The notes below the pieces were generated by a model, which did not search any database, had not been told where the DNA came from, and saw only the letters and a program-made list of their open reading frames with translations. Shown piece after piece: positions 27,602-36,853 of a stretch of DNA of 64,000 bases. A program made the position numbers and the translations under genes. Origin of the DNA: Mycobacterium aquaticum (GTDB lineage Bacteria > Actinomycetota > Actinomycetes > Mycobacteriales > Mycobacteriaceae); assembly GCF_002086485.1 (NCBI RefSeq), contig NZ_MVHF01000010.1, positions 62,001 through 126,000 on the forward strand, written 5' to 3'. How positions within the stretch are numbered: position 1 is the first letter of the stretch; each line of letters opens with the position of its first letter.

Positions 27602-28204
27602 TCACTCCGCGGTGAAGATGCGGGTGAGCTGTCGATCGATTACGTCGACTGCTTCCTCTGCTGTCCACTGGCCAAGCAAGACCTGGGCTTGCAGTCCTTC
27701 GGCTCCGGCGATGAGGAACGCGCCTTCGGCGGCGGCGTCGATGTGTTGCGGTGCTTCGCCGAGTTCCTTTGCGCGAGTGATCAGGTCGGCCATCAGATTT
27801 GCAAGCTCCGGCGGTGCAACGCGGGCGACCGCGGCAAGGGCTGGTTCGACAAGAAAGCGGACGAAGTAGGCCGCGTAAACCACATGCCGATCGTGGCGTT
27901 GCTCGTCGAGTGGGAGCATCTCGAGCAACACGGCGCGCACAATCGCGCGCGTGCTTGGTGCCTCGCCCAGGCCGGCCATCCGGTCTGTGGCCTGTTTCTC
28001 GGCCTCGGCATTCAAGATTTCCAGCGCACCGAGCAACAACTGGTCCCTTGTGCCGAAGTAGTACTGCAGCAGCCGGGGGGAGACTCCCGCCTCGGCGGCC
28101 GCTCGTCGCAATGTGACCTGCTCCAGTCCGCCGCGGACGGCCAAACGCCAGACGGCCTCGGCGATTTGGCGGCGCCGTTCGTCATGATCCACCTGTCGCG
28201 GCAT
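27602..28204 (-). CDS. TetR/AcrR-family transcriptional regulator
   Basis: 200 residues from ATG 28204 with GGGAG just upstream; 15 further in-frame codons exist but run into the operator region. Helix-turn-helix includes LEQVTLRRAAAEAGVSPRLL then QYYFGTRDQLL. The C-terminus is of the BetI-like group. It is divergent from a small membrane protein, with repeated 11-bp sites between them. Confidence 0.9.
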   Translation of the reverse strand: MPRQVDHDERRRQIAEAVWRLAVRGGLEQVTLRRAAAEAGVSPRLLQYYFGTRDQLLLGALEILNAEAEKQATDRMAGLGEAPSTRAIVRAVLLEMLPLDEQRHDRHVVYAAYFVRFLVEPALAAVARVAPPELANLMADLITRAKELGEAPQHIDAAAEGAFLIAGAEGLQAQVLLGQWTAEEAVDVIDRQLTRIFTAE

Positions 28205-28232
28205 CTGCTCCCCGTCATTTCGGCGTGCATTG

Positions 28233-28269
28233 TGGTGCGATCGTAACAAAACGTGTTATGGTGCGATCG
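28233..28269. promoter_or_regulatory. TGGTGCGATCG direct repeats flanking TAACA-N5-TGTTA, probable TetR sites
   Basis: The 11-mer occurs at 28233-28243 and 28259-28269 (26-bp spacing). Between them is the inverted repeat TAACA AAACG TGTTA (28244-28258). The block lies in the divergent TetR/membrane-protein gap, so regulator binding is likely. Confidence 0.65.
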
Positions 28270-28305
28270 AACCACAACGTTGACGCGGCGAGGGAAGGGG
28301 AGTCG

Positions 28306-28524
28306 GTGGGTAACGTCTTCACGTTGATCGGAGGCATGGTTCTGTTGGTGTTGGGGATTCAGGGCGCGATACGCCTACTGGTCGACCATGACAACGCGGG
28401 CCTGATGAGTTGGCTGCCAGGCGGATTCGCGGCACGACTGCTCGGGTACCTGCTCATTGCGACGGTGGGAGTGGTGCTCGCTCGTTCGGGTAAGCGACGG
28501 TCGGATCGGTCCGAGGCAGACTGA
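28306..28524 (+). CDS. small two-helix membrane protein
   Basis: 72 residues from GTG 28306, preceded by AAGGGGAG (28295-28302); in-frame ATG codons upstream would run through the regulatory repeats. Two hydrophobic segments, TLIGGMVLLVLGIQGAIRLLV and LLGYLLIATVGVVLA, flank a polar loop, and the end is basic then acidic. No family recognised. Divergent from a TetR regulator, so it may be a regulated membrane accessory protein. Confidence 0.7.
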   Translation: MGNVFTLIGGMVLLVLGIQGAIRLLVDHDNAGLMSWLPGGFAARLLGYLLIATVGVVLARSGKRRSDRSEAD

Positions 28525-28686
28525 CGATGCTGCTGACCGAAGAACATCGACGGACGTGTCTATGCAGTTATTGAGTGCCACTGGCATTTTCGGGCGGCAA
28601 GTGAGATGAGGTCGGCAAACTGCCTCACCGACCAGTCAACCGCTGCGTCGAGAGGCGTGTTCACGTTGGCGTCTCTGTAGGGCGCG

Positions 28687-28692
28687 TAGTGT
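28687..28692 (+). promoter_or_regulatory. -10 box TAGTGT of a leaderless promoter
   Basis: TANNNT hexamer ending 8 nt before ATG 28701. It makes ATG 28701 a better start for the VOC-family gene than GTG 28689, which lies inside the box. Confidence 0.5.
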
Positions 28693-28700
28693 GCGGGCAT

Positions 28701-29117
28701 ATGGTCGACACACCGCCTCGCCAAGCTGTGTATCCCAATCTCCGATATGTGGATCCTACTTCTGCGATTGAGTTCCTTTCTGGTGCATTCGGATTCGAAC
28801 TGCACTTCAAAACAGAAGCCGACGACGGTTCTGTGGAGCATGCGCAACTCCGCGTGGGCGCTGATCTGATCTTCCTTGGTCGAGAGCATGGCGGAAACCC
28901 ATACGGCATGCATAGCCCGCTGATACTGCACGGCACCACGCACGCACTGTGCGTTTGGGTGGCGGACCACGCACTCGACGAACATCAGTCCCGCGCCGAG
29001 GCAGCTGGTGCCACGATCTTGAACCCAGTACACGATTCGCTGGCGGGAGTCAGGGAGTACACGTGCGCCGATTTAGAAGGGCACGTCTGGACGTTCAGCA
29101 GCTACGCGGGCGAATGA
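28701..29117 (+). CDS. VOC (glyoxalase/bleomycin-resistance) family protein
   Basis: 138 residues from ATG 28701. Two beta-alpha-beta-beta-beta modules: YPNLRYVDPTSAIEFLSGAF and FGFELHF, later HALCVWVADHALDEHQSRAE and REYTCADLEGHVWTF. Subfamily of PhnB-like/7-type glyoxalase fold proteins that bind metals or sequester toxicants. The metal ligands are not fully clear. It stands alone between a TetR unit and a 350-bp gap. Confidence 0.87.
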   Translation: MVDTPPRQAVYPNLRYVDPTSAIEFLSGAFGFELHFKTEADDGSVEHAQLRVGADLIFLGREHGGNPYGMHSPLILHGTTHALCVWVADHALDEHQSRAEAAGATILNPVHDSLAGVREYTCADLEGHVWTFSSYAGE

Positions 29118-29466
29118 CTGGAGACCGGGTGGCGCGCCGGTGCCACCGACCCTTGCCGCCGTTGGCTCCGGACCTTAGCCGATGCGTAATTGGCTGTTTG
29201 CCGGTGCTTTTCGCTGCGGGATCGCCTGTGCGATGGATTTTGCTGGGTAGCTCTAGCTGAACAGAAATTTCACTGCTACGACGGTTCGATAGTTCCGAGA
29301 GGCGCCGGGTCCAATTCCGTTCGGCGGGGCCGATGAGGGATCAGTCGTAGGAATCGAACCGGTTCGTGAGACACACGTGGCCGAGTAAGCGCTGTATGGA
29401 GTTCTGCCGGAAACACTGCGAGAAGCACGTATCAGACCGACAACGTCCACCTGTCAGTATCGGTGT
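29118..29466. other. intergenic, 349 bp, with a 12-bp palindrome
   Basis: No coding frame is recognised. A perfect palindrome CGAACCGGTTCG lies at 29355-29366, about 100 bp before the MFS transporter start, and could be a regulator site. The stretch is not tRNA-like. Confidence 0.45.
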
Positions 29467-30819
29467 GTGACGACACCGTGCGATAAGGGCGTGCCGCGCG
29501 CCAGTGCTCGGATCTCGTGGCCCGTGATGATCCCGCTGCTTGTGGGGATCCTCGCGCAGAGTCTCGCAGTGAGCATGATCAACACCGCCCTGCCGAAACT
29601 CGCCCATGATCTCCAGATCGCCCCGGCGGATCAGTCGTGGGTCGTCAACATCTATCCCCTCGCCGTGGCAGCTGCGATCGTGCCGGCCGCGCGGTGGGGC
29701 GACCGCTCCGGACGCCGCCGCGCTCTGGTCGCAGGCATGACTGTCTTCGCGCTGCTCAGCGCAGTGGCCCCGATGCTGCCTGCCCCTGGACTGCTCGCGG
29801 CGCGACTCGGCCTCGGCATCGCCGGCGCGCTGATCCTGGCAAACGTGGTGTCCACGATCGGCGCTGTTTTCACCGGTCATGCCAGAACGATGGCGAACGG
29901 CCTCTGGGTCGCCGTGTTCGGTGCCGCCAACACCATCGGCCCGCTCGTCGGCGGCTACCTCACCGATCGCTGGGGCTGGCAGTGGGTGTTCTGGATCTGT
30001 GTACCGATCGCTGCCATTGGCGCGCTTCTCACCCGCGTGGCGGTGCCGAACACGCGGGCCCAGGTGATGCCGGCGTGGCATCCGGGGTGGGTCATGGTCG
30101 CGGCGCTCGGGCTCGGCGTGACGGTGTACGGCGTGCAACGCCTGCCGTTCGCGCCGGCCGTCGGCGCCGCCGTTGGTCTGGCAGGCGCGGGCGTCTTGAC
30201 CGTGTTCCTGTGGGCCCAGCGGCGGCTGCGGGATCCACTGCTGCGGGTGGACCTGTTCGGAGACCGGGGCTTCTCGGCAGGAGTTGCGACGATCGTCGTC
30301 TCGGCCGGAGCCACTCTCGGGGCGATCTATCTGACCAGCCTGCATCTGCAGAACGATCGGGGGTGGTCGGCGTCAGCGACCGGCCTCGTGCTGCTCTGGC
30401 AGGCGATCGCCACCATGGCCGGCGGCATCGTGGCACCTGCGCTGGCCCGGATCGACCGCCGCGGCCTGGTCCTACCGGCGGCGCTGCTGCTGCAGGCCTC
30501 CGGCCTTGCCTGGGCGGCAAGGGATCCGGCGGCGATCGGGCCGGCCCTGCTGTTGATCGGCGCGGGCTTCGGCGTGATCGGCACGCTCGGCACCACGGCG
30601 CTGTTCGTTGCGGCTCCCGTCGACGCGGTATCCCAGGTGGGCGTGGTGCAGGAGGTGGCCTTCGCGCTCGGCTCCGGGTTCGGCATCGCGGTGCTGGCGG
30701 CGCTCGCGGCACCGTCGGGCTACTCCGGTTCGCTGGTCGCGGCCGCTGTGGGGGTGACGCTGACGGCCGCGGCCGTCGCCTGGATCGGAAATCCTCTGGC
30801 CCCAGCCTCCGGAACCTGA
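29467..30819 (+). CDS. MFS transporter, DHA2 (drug:H+ antiporter, 14-TM) family
   Basis: 450 residues, GTG start at 29467. Motif C/QacA-type features: VSMINTALPKLAHDL in the first helix region, WVVNIYPLAVAAAIVPAARW and the motif A GDRSGRRRALVAG. About 13-14 hydrophobic helices. DHA2 proteins export drugs, dyes or metabolites. No dedicated regulator is adjacent. Confidence 0.92.
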   Translation: MTTPCDKGVPRASARISWPVMIPLLVGILAQSLAVSMINTALPKLAHDLQIAPADQSWVVNIYPLAVAAAIVPAARWGDRSGRRRALVAGMTVFALLSAVAPMLPAPGLLAARLGLGIAGALILANVVSTIGAVFTGHARTMANGLWVAVFGAANTIGPLVGGYLTDRWGWQWVFWICVPIAAIGALLTRVAVPNTRAQVMPAWHPGWVMVAALGLGVTVYGVQRLPFAPAVGAAVGLAGAGVLTVFLWAQRRLRDPLLRVDLFGDRGFSAGVATIVVSAGATLGAIYLTSLHLQNDRGWSASATGLVLLWQAIATMAGGIVAPALARIDRRGLVLPAALLLQASGLAWAARDPAAIGPALLLIGAGFGVIGTLGTTALFVAAPVDAVSQVGVVQEVAFALGSGFGIAVLAALAAPSGYSGSLVAAAVGVTLTAAAVAWIGNPLAPASGT

Positions 30820-31415
30820 CTCACCTCTGCGGTGTGACCTCAGATCCCTTTGTGCCAGAGGGTCTTTGGCAGGTGGAAACGCCGGCTACTGATGTCTGCG
30901 GTAGCGGCGCCGAGCCCGGCGTGCGGTCCCGGCCTGGCTGCCGCGGTTACGCCCGTGGGAATCGTCACGTCGATGAGTCGGCTGCATGTGCGGCCCTCAC
31001 CGAGAGCGGTGCACTGGTGCATAACCAGCAAACGAAATCCCAATCGTCGACCGGGCGGGCGCAAGCCGCTGGACGTCGAATGTGTGCCGTGGTTTTGCCA
31101 GATCTAGAAAGTTCCAATACAGTGCACGGCTGACTGCTACAACCCCGTAGTACCAGGTGACGTGGCATAGGTCACACCATGGCGACCGGAGCAACGGTTG
31201 CGGCGGGTGTGATGTGCGTGCGGCGAACTCATTCCAGCGCCGCCGCGGCCGTAATGCGCGCAGCAAATTTCATCAGTGCGCGTCTGGTGTGGTCGGCGTT
31301 TGGTCGCCGCATGCCAGTGCGCAGCTCGGCCCTGTCTTTCGACGCCCAGAGGCGGTTGGGAGGGCGTGTCTGTGTCGGCCCACGGATCCACAAGTTCAGA
31401 AAAGAGAGCACGACC
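30820..31415. other. intergenic, about 596 bp, no gene recognised
   Basis: Short open frames in several phases lack family features. The distal third could belong to the next gene if ATG 31179 rather than TTG 31416 is its start. Confidence 0.4.
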
Positions 31416-32099
31416 TTGCCGAAAGCGGACCGACTGGCCGAGGCCCTCGGAAAACACAAACAAGTGAAGAAGATCATCACCGCGGTTCTCGTCGCCACCG
31501 GCGTCGGCGGTGCGACCACCTTGGCTTCTTCTCCCCCGATGCACCGGGATACCCCGGTCGCGGTTGAGCAGCGGCCTGCCGACGGCACAGTCACCAAAGT
31601 GGCCGCAGTCATCACCCGCAGACCGGTGGTCGTGACCAAGGACTCCAGCCCGCAGGACATCGTCAAAGCCATCGTGAGCCAGGGCCAGGCCGCCAGGCTG
31701 AGCGAAGAGCAGATCAAGGCCGTCATCGCCACGGCAAAAATCGAGTCCACGTTCCGTCCGACCGCGTCCGGCGGTGTGCAGGCCTACGGCAGCCAGGGGG
31801 CGGCGGCTGACGAGGTTGTCGGCCTGTTCCAAGAGAAAGCCAGTTTCGGCACCGTCGCCGAACGCCAGGACCCCAATAAGGCGATTGCCAGGTTCATCGC
31901 CCGGTTTACGGAGGCGTTCAGGAAATACGGTGTTGGCAGCGACAGTGTGTTGGCGGCCACGCTCGCGCAGAACCCGCAATTGCTCAAATACCGCGGCGGG
32001 GTGGGAACCGACTACTACAACACGGTCAAAGCAGCGATGAGCGCGGCTTCCGACCTGTACAGCCAGGCTGTCGGCGCCACTCTGCAACCGGTCACATAG
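31416..32099 (+). CDS. secreted lysozyme/transglycosylase-like protein
   Basis: 227 residues from TTG 31416; this start puts a basic N-terminus and hydrophobic stretch (KKIITAVLVATGVGGATTLAS) in signal-peptide position, whereas ATG 31179 would add 79 residues without family character. Residues about 95-190 read SEEQIKAVIATAKIESTFRP then VVGLFQEKASFGTV and ARFTEAFRKYG, an SLT/lysozyme-like arrangement with the Glu of IES as candidate acid. Probably acts on peptidoglycan outside the membrane. A DedA gene follows 39 bp later. Confidence 0.7.
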   Translation: MPKADRLAEALGKHKQVKKIITAVLVATGVGGATTLASSPPMHRDTPVAVEQRPADGTVTKVAAVITRRPVVVTKDSSPQDIVKAIVSQGQAARLSEEQIKAVIATAKIESTFRPTASGGVQAYGSQGAAADEVVGLFQEKASFGTVAERQDPNKAIARFIARFTEAFRKYGVGSDSVLAATLAQNPQLLKYRGGVGTDYYNTVKAAMSAASDLYSQAVGATLQPVT

Positions 32100-32138
32100 C
32101 TGCGTCCCCAGTTGGGTTCGCACCGGTAATCGCGGTCC

Positions 32139-32813
32139 ATGCGGCATCCTTGGCAGGTGACGGTCGACGCGATTCTCGAATCCATCCCACCGCTGGCGGT
32201 GTACCTGGTCATCGGCTTGGTCATCGGCCTGGAGAGCCTGGGCATCCCGTTGCCGGGCGAAATCGCATTGGTGAGCGCGGCGCTGCTGGCCTCCCGACAC
32301 AATCTCGACATCAGCCCGGTGTGGGTGGGGGCGGCCGCCACAATTGGGGCCATCGTCGGCGACTCCATCGGGTACTCGATCGGCCGCCGCTACGGCATGG
32401 GGCTGTTCGAGCGGCTTGGCAAACGGTTCCCGAAACATTTCGGACCCGGCCATGTCGCACTGGCCAAGAAACTCTTCGCCCGGTGGGGTGCGTGGGCGGT
32501 GTTCTTCGGACGCTTCATCGCGCTGCTGCGGATTCTGGCCGGCCCATTGGCCGGCGCACTGCGCATGCGCTACGGCCACTTCCTGGCCGCGAACGCATCC
32601 GGCGCCATCTGCTGGGCAGGCGGCACCACCGCGGTGGTCTACTACCTCGGCCTGGCTGCCGAGAAATGGCTGGCGCGATTCTCCTGGGTGGCACTGGTTG
32701 TCGCGATCGTCGCCGGTATCGGGTTGACGCTGCTGCTCAAGGAGCGCACTCGAAACCTCATCGCCGAGCTCGAGGACGAACACGACTGGGAAACCCTGCG
32801 CCGGCACGACTGA
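32139..32813 (+). CDS. DedA family membrane protein
   Basis: 224 residues, ATG 32139 (GTG 32157 also possible; no clear ribosome site for either). SNARE-associated/DedA signature: LESLGIPLPGEIALVSAALL, GDSIGYSIGRRYG, FFGRFIALLRILAGPLAG with the conserved Arg pairs, then several C-terminal helices. DedA proteins flip lipid carriers such as undecaprenyl phosphate and support membrane homeostasis. Closely follows a putative peptidoglycan-acting protein. Confidence 0.93.
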   Translation: MRHPWQVTVDAILESIPPLAVYLVIGLVIGLESLGIPLPGEIALVSAALLASRHNLDISPVWVGAAATIGAIVGDSIGYSIGRRYGMGLFERLGKRFPKHFGPGHVALAKKLFARWGAWAVFFGRFIALLRILAGPLAGALRMRYGHFLAANASGAICWAGGTTAVVYYLGLAAEKWLARFSWVALVVAIVAGIGLTLLLKERTRNLIAELEDEHDWETLRRHD

Positions 32814-33106
32814 ATCTAGGCCGCTGTTTCATGATCGGCGCGTCAGTCTCGAGTCATGCCCCGACCGTCGCAGCCCAATGCGGCGAAGCTGTTGCCGGCC
32901 AGTCGATTTCGCACTCACGGCTCGCGCCCACCGGGTCTGGTACGGCTCGACCGGGTATCAGGCAGCCGACCAATTGCCATGATGTGCCTCCGCGACACGC
33001 ACGCGCAGTGGCTGATGAACAGCGGCTGTGGAGGAAGAATGAGACGGGCCGTGAGCGCATCGACGCCTCGCCTCGATCACATGAAAGCATGAAAAGGAGT
33101 GCCGTT

Positions 33107-33373
33107 ATGGCAGCGAAAGAGACCTTTACGGGCGCGGGGACAGCGAAGCCCGCCGCCCGTCGCGCACCTTCGAAGAGGACTGTGGCGCAGGAGAACAAGC
33201 CGGCGAGGACGAAGAAGCCGCCCGCCGGCAGGGCGACGGCGAAGGCCAAATTGCCAAGCTTGACCCACGAGATGATTGCCGAACGCGCGTACCACATCTC
33301 ACGTTCGGAAGTACGTGGGACAGATGAGGAGAATTGGTACCGGGCAGAGGCGGAGCTGCGACAGGGCTCGTAG
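33107..33373 (+). CDS. DUF2934 domain-containing small protein
   Basis: 88 residues from ATG 33107 with AAGGAG (33094-33099) 7 nt upstream. First half is Lys/Ala/Pro-rich and very basic, with AKK/RTKK tracts recalling histone-like tails. The second half has the DUF2934 core: MIAERAYHISRSEV then GTDEENWYRAEAEL. The family is of unknown function. A possible nucleic-acid-binding role follows only from the basic tail. Confidence 0.85.
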   Translation: MAAKETFTGAGTAKPAARRAPSKRTVAQENKPARTKKPPAGRATAKAKLPSLTHEMIAERAYHISRSEVRGTDEENWYRAEAELRQGS

Positions 33374-33478
33374 CCGGTCACCGTAGTACGCCCGGGTATC
33401 GGAAACCCTTGCGCAACATGGGATCGGCGGTATAGCGGCTCGACGTTTGATGTGACGCGCGCCGGGCAATCCCCAGCC

Positions 33479-34579
33479 ATGAGCAGTCATCCCACGTTCG
33501 GCGTGGAAGAGGAGTTTCTCCTCGTGGATGGGCGACACGGCTACCCTGCTGCCCGCAATAAAGCAGTCGCTCACTATGCGGCCAAACATGGTGTCGAGTT
33601 GCAGCTCGAACTCACCAGCTGTCAGGTCGAGACCACGACCGACGTGGTCAATAGCAGCGCTGAGTTGCGTGCCGAGCTCAGCCGGCTGCGGCGCATTGCA
33701 GCCGAGGCGGCGGAGGCTCATCACACGCGGCTGTTGGCCGTCGCGCTGCCACCGACGGTGCCGCACGCGTTCCCGGTCACCAGCACCCCGCGCTACCGCC
33801 GGATTGCCGATCGGTTCGGCATCATCGCTCACGAGCAGGGCATCTGCGGCTGCCATGTGCACGTCGCGGTGCCCAGCCGCGCGGCCGCCATCGACGTCAG
33901 TAACCGAATCCGACCCATGCTGCACCTATTGCTGGCCCTGGCCGCGAACTCGGCGATCTACCGCAACACCGACACCGGGTACGCGAGTTTCCGCAGCATG
34001 CTGTGGGCCCGCTGGCCGAGCTCTGGACCGCCGCCATACTTCGAGTCGGTCGAGCAGTACGACGCCGCGGTCCATGCTCTGCTCGAGTCGGGCGCCGCGC
34101 TCGACTACGGCATGGTCTATTGGGATGTGCGGCCGTCGGCCCGGTTTCCAACCATCGAGGTGCGGGTGGCCGACGTGCCCGCCACGGTGGCCGAGACCGT
34201 GTTGCTGGCTACGCTCATCCGGGCCTGTGTGATGACGGCGCTGCAGGCCCGGGATGATGGGGATCGTGCCCTGCGGCCCACGGATTGGGCCTTACGCGCC
34301 GCTCACTGGAGAGCGGCGCACGATGGGCTCGGCGGCCAGGCGATCGATCTGATGGCCGGTTATTCATTGGCATCGACGCGGCTGCTGGTAGCGGGGCTGA
34401 TCGAACATGTGCGGCCGGCTCTCGAAGAGCTGGGTGACTACGACATGGTTCGCGACGAGTTGGCGCGAATCGCGCAGGTGGGCAATGGTGCGATGCGGCA
34501 GCGCCGCGTGTGGCGCCGTCGGGAACAGGTCGACGACGTCATAGCCGAATTGGCATCAGCGACAACAACGTTCGAATGA
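33479..34579 (+). CDS. carboxylate-amine ligase, YbdK-type (glutamate-cysteine ligase 2 family)
   Basis: 366 residues from ATG 33479 (MSSHPTFGVEEEFLLVD), which starts at the conserved domain; the frame extends nine codons upstream. GVEEEF metal/ATP-site motif, ELTSCQVETTT near 50-60, HEQGICGCHVHVAV near 125-138 and the MLWARWPSSGP segment mark the GCS2 family. It ligates glutamate to an amine such as cysteine, weakly in YbdK. Mycobacteria make mycothiol rather than glutathione, so the natural substrate is uncertain. Confidence 0.92.
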   Translation: MSSHPTFGVEEEFLLVDGRHGYPAARNKAVAHYAAKHGVELQLELTSCQVETTTDVVNSSAELRAELSRLRRIAAEAAEAHHTRLLAVALPPTVPHAFPVTSTPRYRRIADRFGIIAHEQGICGCHVHVAVPSRAAAIDVSNRIRPMLHLLLALAANSAIYRNTDTGYASFRSMLWARWPSSGPPPYFESVEQYDAAVHALLESGAALDYGMVYWDVRPSARFPTIEVRVADVPATVAETVLLATLIRACVMTALQARDDGDRALRPTDWALRAAHWRAAHDGLGGQAIDLMAGYSLASTRLLVAGLIEHVRPALEELGDYDMVRDELARIAQVGNGAMRQRRVWRRREQVDDVIAELASATTTFE

Positions 34580-34592
34580 GCAGCCGACGCCC

Positions 34593-36026
34593 TCACGGGG
34601 AGTCGGTGAAGCAATACGAGTCGCTCGACGCGTCGCCGCCTTGGAGCCGGGTCTGGTGGATCCTGTGGCCGCGGAATTCGTCGCCGTGCGGAAAGAACGC
34701 GGTATCGGCGACCAGACCGCCGGTAGAGACGTCGGCGTCGAGTTTGGCCATCCACGCCCCGACGCCCTCGGGGTAGAAGATGCCATCCCAGGCTCCGTAG
34801 AGCGAGTTCGTGACATAGACCCGACGGCCGTCGCGGCTGATCTCCACCATCTGCGGTCCGCCGCTGAGCCGCAGATCCGGTGCGGCCGGGTGCGGCTCGT
34901 GCCGCACCACCCCGCCGAGCCGTACCGATGCCGTCTCCCTGGGATGGAACGGGTCGCTGACGTCGTACTGCTTGAGTTCACCTGTGCCAAAGCAAGATAC
35001 GTACAGCCAGTGATCATCGACCGACAGATCGATATCGCTGACGAGCGGCGGCGCCGCACCGAACGGTTTCAGCGCCGGCGGTAGGTCGTCGGGATCGGCG
35101 GGTTCAGCGGGGATGGTGATCACCTTGTCGACCGACCACCGATCACCGTCCTGGTGCCACAGCCACACCGAGGCCGACAGATCCTCCACGCTGATCACCA
35201 CTCCGACGAAGCCGAACGCCTTGGACGGGTCGTGGGCCGGACGCAGCTCGAGCACCATCTGGTGCTCGTCACCGAGGTCGACGCGCTGAGTCAGTTTCCG
35301 CTCGGACATGCTCCAGAAGTTCACGTGGTGCCCGAATTTGCGGCCGAGCAGGTCTTCGGGGTTGAGCCCGTTCTCGATGATCGATATCGGCCCCCACTCA
35401 GACGTCACCAGCGTGTCGTACTGCAGGTGCCACCAGACGTCGTACGCCAGCGACTGCGATCCGCGGTCCAGTTCCCACTGCCCGATCACCTCGAAGGTGT
35501 CGTGGTCGATCAGCGCGATGCCGCCGGGACCGTCGTCGCCGTTCGCTCCACCCAACGCCGACATGAAAATACCGCCCGGGCCACAGTGCACCGTGTGCGG
35601 GCGCGAGTATCCGGCTTTGGCTGCCAGCTCACTGGCCTCGATCGTCCGCGTCACCACCGGCCGGCGGGGATCCGGCTTGGTGTCGAGGACATAGGTGGTC
35701 GACGAGCGAATCCCGGGGACGAGCAGATAGCGCCGCTCGAGCGACGCCTCGTGATCGCCGGCATGGTGATCACCATGCCCGTCGTGGCACAGGGCACTCG
35801 AGCATGCGTTCCACCCGAAGTGGTGCAGCTCGTTGCCCGCCGTCGGCAACTCCGCCCAGCCGACCACGCCGCCGTACGTCGACGATTGTGGATCGCAATC
35901 CACCACCGCTAGCGCGTCCTTCGCCTGACCTGCCGGGTCGAATGCGACAACATACGCCAACTGCTCGGGCGCAGCCGCCACCGCGACGCCGGGACTGCGG
36001 TAAAAGGTGGGATCTGTCGTAGCCAT
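34593..36026 (-). CDS. selenium-binding protein/methanethiol oxidase family (SBP56)
   Basis: 477 residues from ATG 36026 with AGGAGG ahead; a longer frame to 36350 lacks family content. SBP56 landmarks: FYRSPGVAVAAAPEQLAYVV, NELHHFGWNACSSALCH, RPHTVHCGPGGIFMSALGG, SEWGPISIIENGLNPEDLLG, and DDHWLYVSCFGTGELKQYDV. An insertion with HDGHGDHHAGDHE near 84-96 is His-rich and may bind metal. Homologues are seven-bladed propellers that oxidise methanethiol to formaldehyde, H2S and H2O2 with copper. Confidence 0.94.
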   Translation of the reverse strand: MATTDPTFYRSPGVAVAAAPEQLAYVVAFDPAGQAKDALAVVDCDPQSSTYGGVVGWAELPTAGNELHHFGWNACSSALCHDGHGDHHAGDHEASLERRYLLVPGIRSSTTYVLDTKPDPRRPVVTRTIEASELAAKAGYSRPHTVHCGPGGIFMSALGGANGDDGPGGIALIDHDTFEVIGQWELDRGSQSLAYDVWWHLQYDTLVTSEWGPISIIENGLNPEDLLGRKFGHHVNFWSMSERKLTQRVDLGDEHQMVLELRPAHDPSKAFGFVGVVISVEDLSASVWLWHQDGDRWSVDKVITIPAEPADPDDLPPALKPFGAAPPLVSDIDLSVDDHWLYVSCFGTGELKQYDVSDPFHPRETASVRLGGVVRHEPHPAAPDLRLSGGPQMVEISRDGRRVYVTNSLYGAWDGIFYPEGVGAWMAKLDADVSTGGLVADTAFFPHGDEFRGHRIHQTRLQGGDASSDSYCFTDSP

Positions 36027-36175
36027 GATTCCTCCTCGGGAGGGTGGTGACCCATGCATCCGAGAACACTCGAATGCCTTGTGACAGTCGGGTCTCCGTT
36101 GATCATTCGCCGCGAATGCGGGGCTGTCCATCCCCGTGGGTGCGTAGCCCCACGAGGTGTGGGTAGTCCGAGGAC

Positions 36176-36756
36176 ATGGGAAAAATGGGATACTTCTTAT
36201 CTTGTGAACAGTTCGGCCCTGCGCAGCTGATCGATCAAGCCAAACGTGCCGAGGCAGCTGGTTTCGAGGCGCTGTGGATCTCGGATCATTTCCATCCCTG
36301 GAACGACGAACAGGGCCGGAGTCCGTTCGTCTGGGGCGTGATCGGCGCACTGTCGCAGGTGACCTCGCTGCCGGTGTCGACTGCCGTGACCTGCCCCACC
36401 ATCCGCATACACCCGGCGATCATCGCCCAGGCCGCGCCGGCACGAAGGTCAGCTGGGATCGCGACCCCGAGACCGCTCTCAAGGTCGCCCACCGGCTGTG
36501 GGCCAACGAGCAGTTGCCGGGACGTTTGGCGCAAACCCTCCCGACCCCACAGGATTTCGCTGACGCGATGACCTTGGTGCCTGCTGAAAAGGTCGCAGAC
36601 GCCGTGACGTGCGGTGACAATGCCGACGATCACGCTGCACAGGTCCGGCGCTACCTGGATGCCGGCGCCGACGAAGTGTACGTACAGCAGGTCGGTCCCG
36701 ACATGGACGGCGTCTTTGCCGCCTGGCAGCGCGACGTATTGCCGCAGCTGGTCTAG
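36176..36756 (+). pseudogene. F420-dependent LLM-class oxidoreductase with internal deletion and frameshift
   Basis: The first about 85 codons (MGKMGYFLSCEQFGPAQLID through PTIRIHPAIIAQAA) are the N-terminal part of an F420 G6PD-like luciferase-fold enzyme. From about 36437 the protein resumes in another frame with TKVSWDRDPETALKVAHRLW and ends VLPQLV. About 130 residues of the barrel are missing, so the product cannot be functional. The junction at 36425-36440 is GC-rich (GCCGCGCCGGC). Confidence 0.88.
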
Positions 36757-36853
36757 AGGTGAGCCCGGGCACCGATCGCGGTGTTTAAACCTGGCGAAAC
36801 CGGCAAACACGTCAGACGACGGGGTTCGTGCGACGAGGGAGGAGAAGGCGGCT

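Noticed and set aside
26211..27668. 485-codon minus-strand frame over the IclR gene
   Set aside because: Shadow of IclR, with no recognisable domain.
29250..29380. possible tRNA because of GGTTCG/TCGAACC strings
   Set aside because: The strings form a 12-bp palindrome; no acceptor or anticodon stems can be built around it.
29637..31133. 498-codon plus-strand frame overlapping the MFS gene
   Set aside because: Arg/Gly-rich alternative frame; MFS helices are in the other frame.
31137..32807. 556-codon minus-strand frame over lysozyme-like and DedA genes
   Set aside because: Antisense shadow; DedA signature on plus strand.
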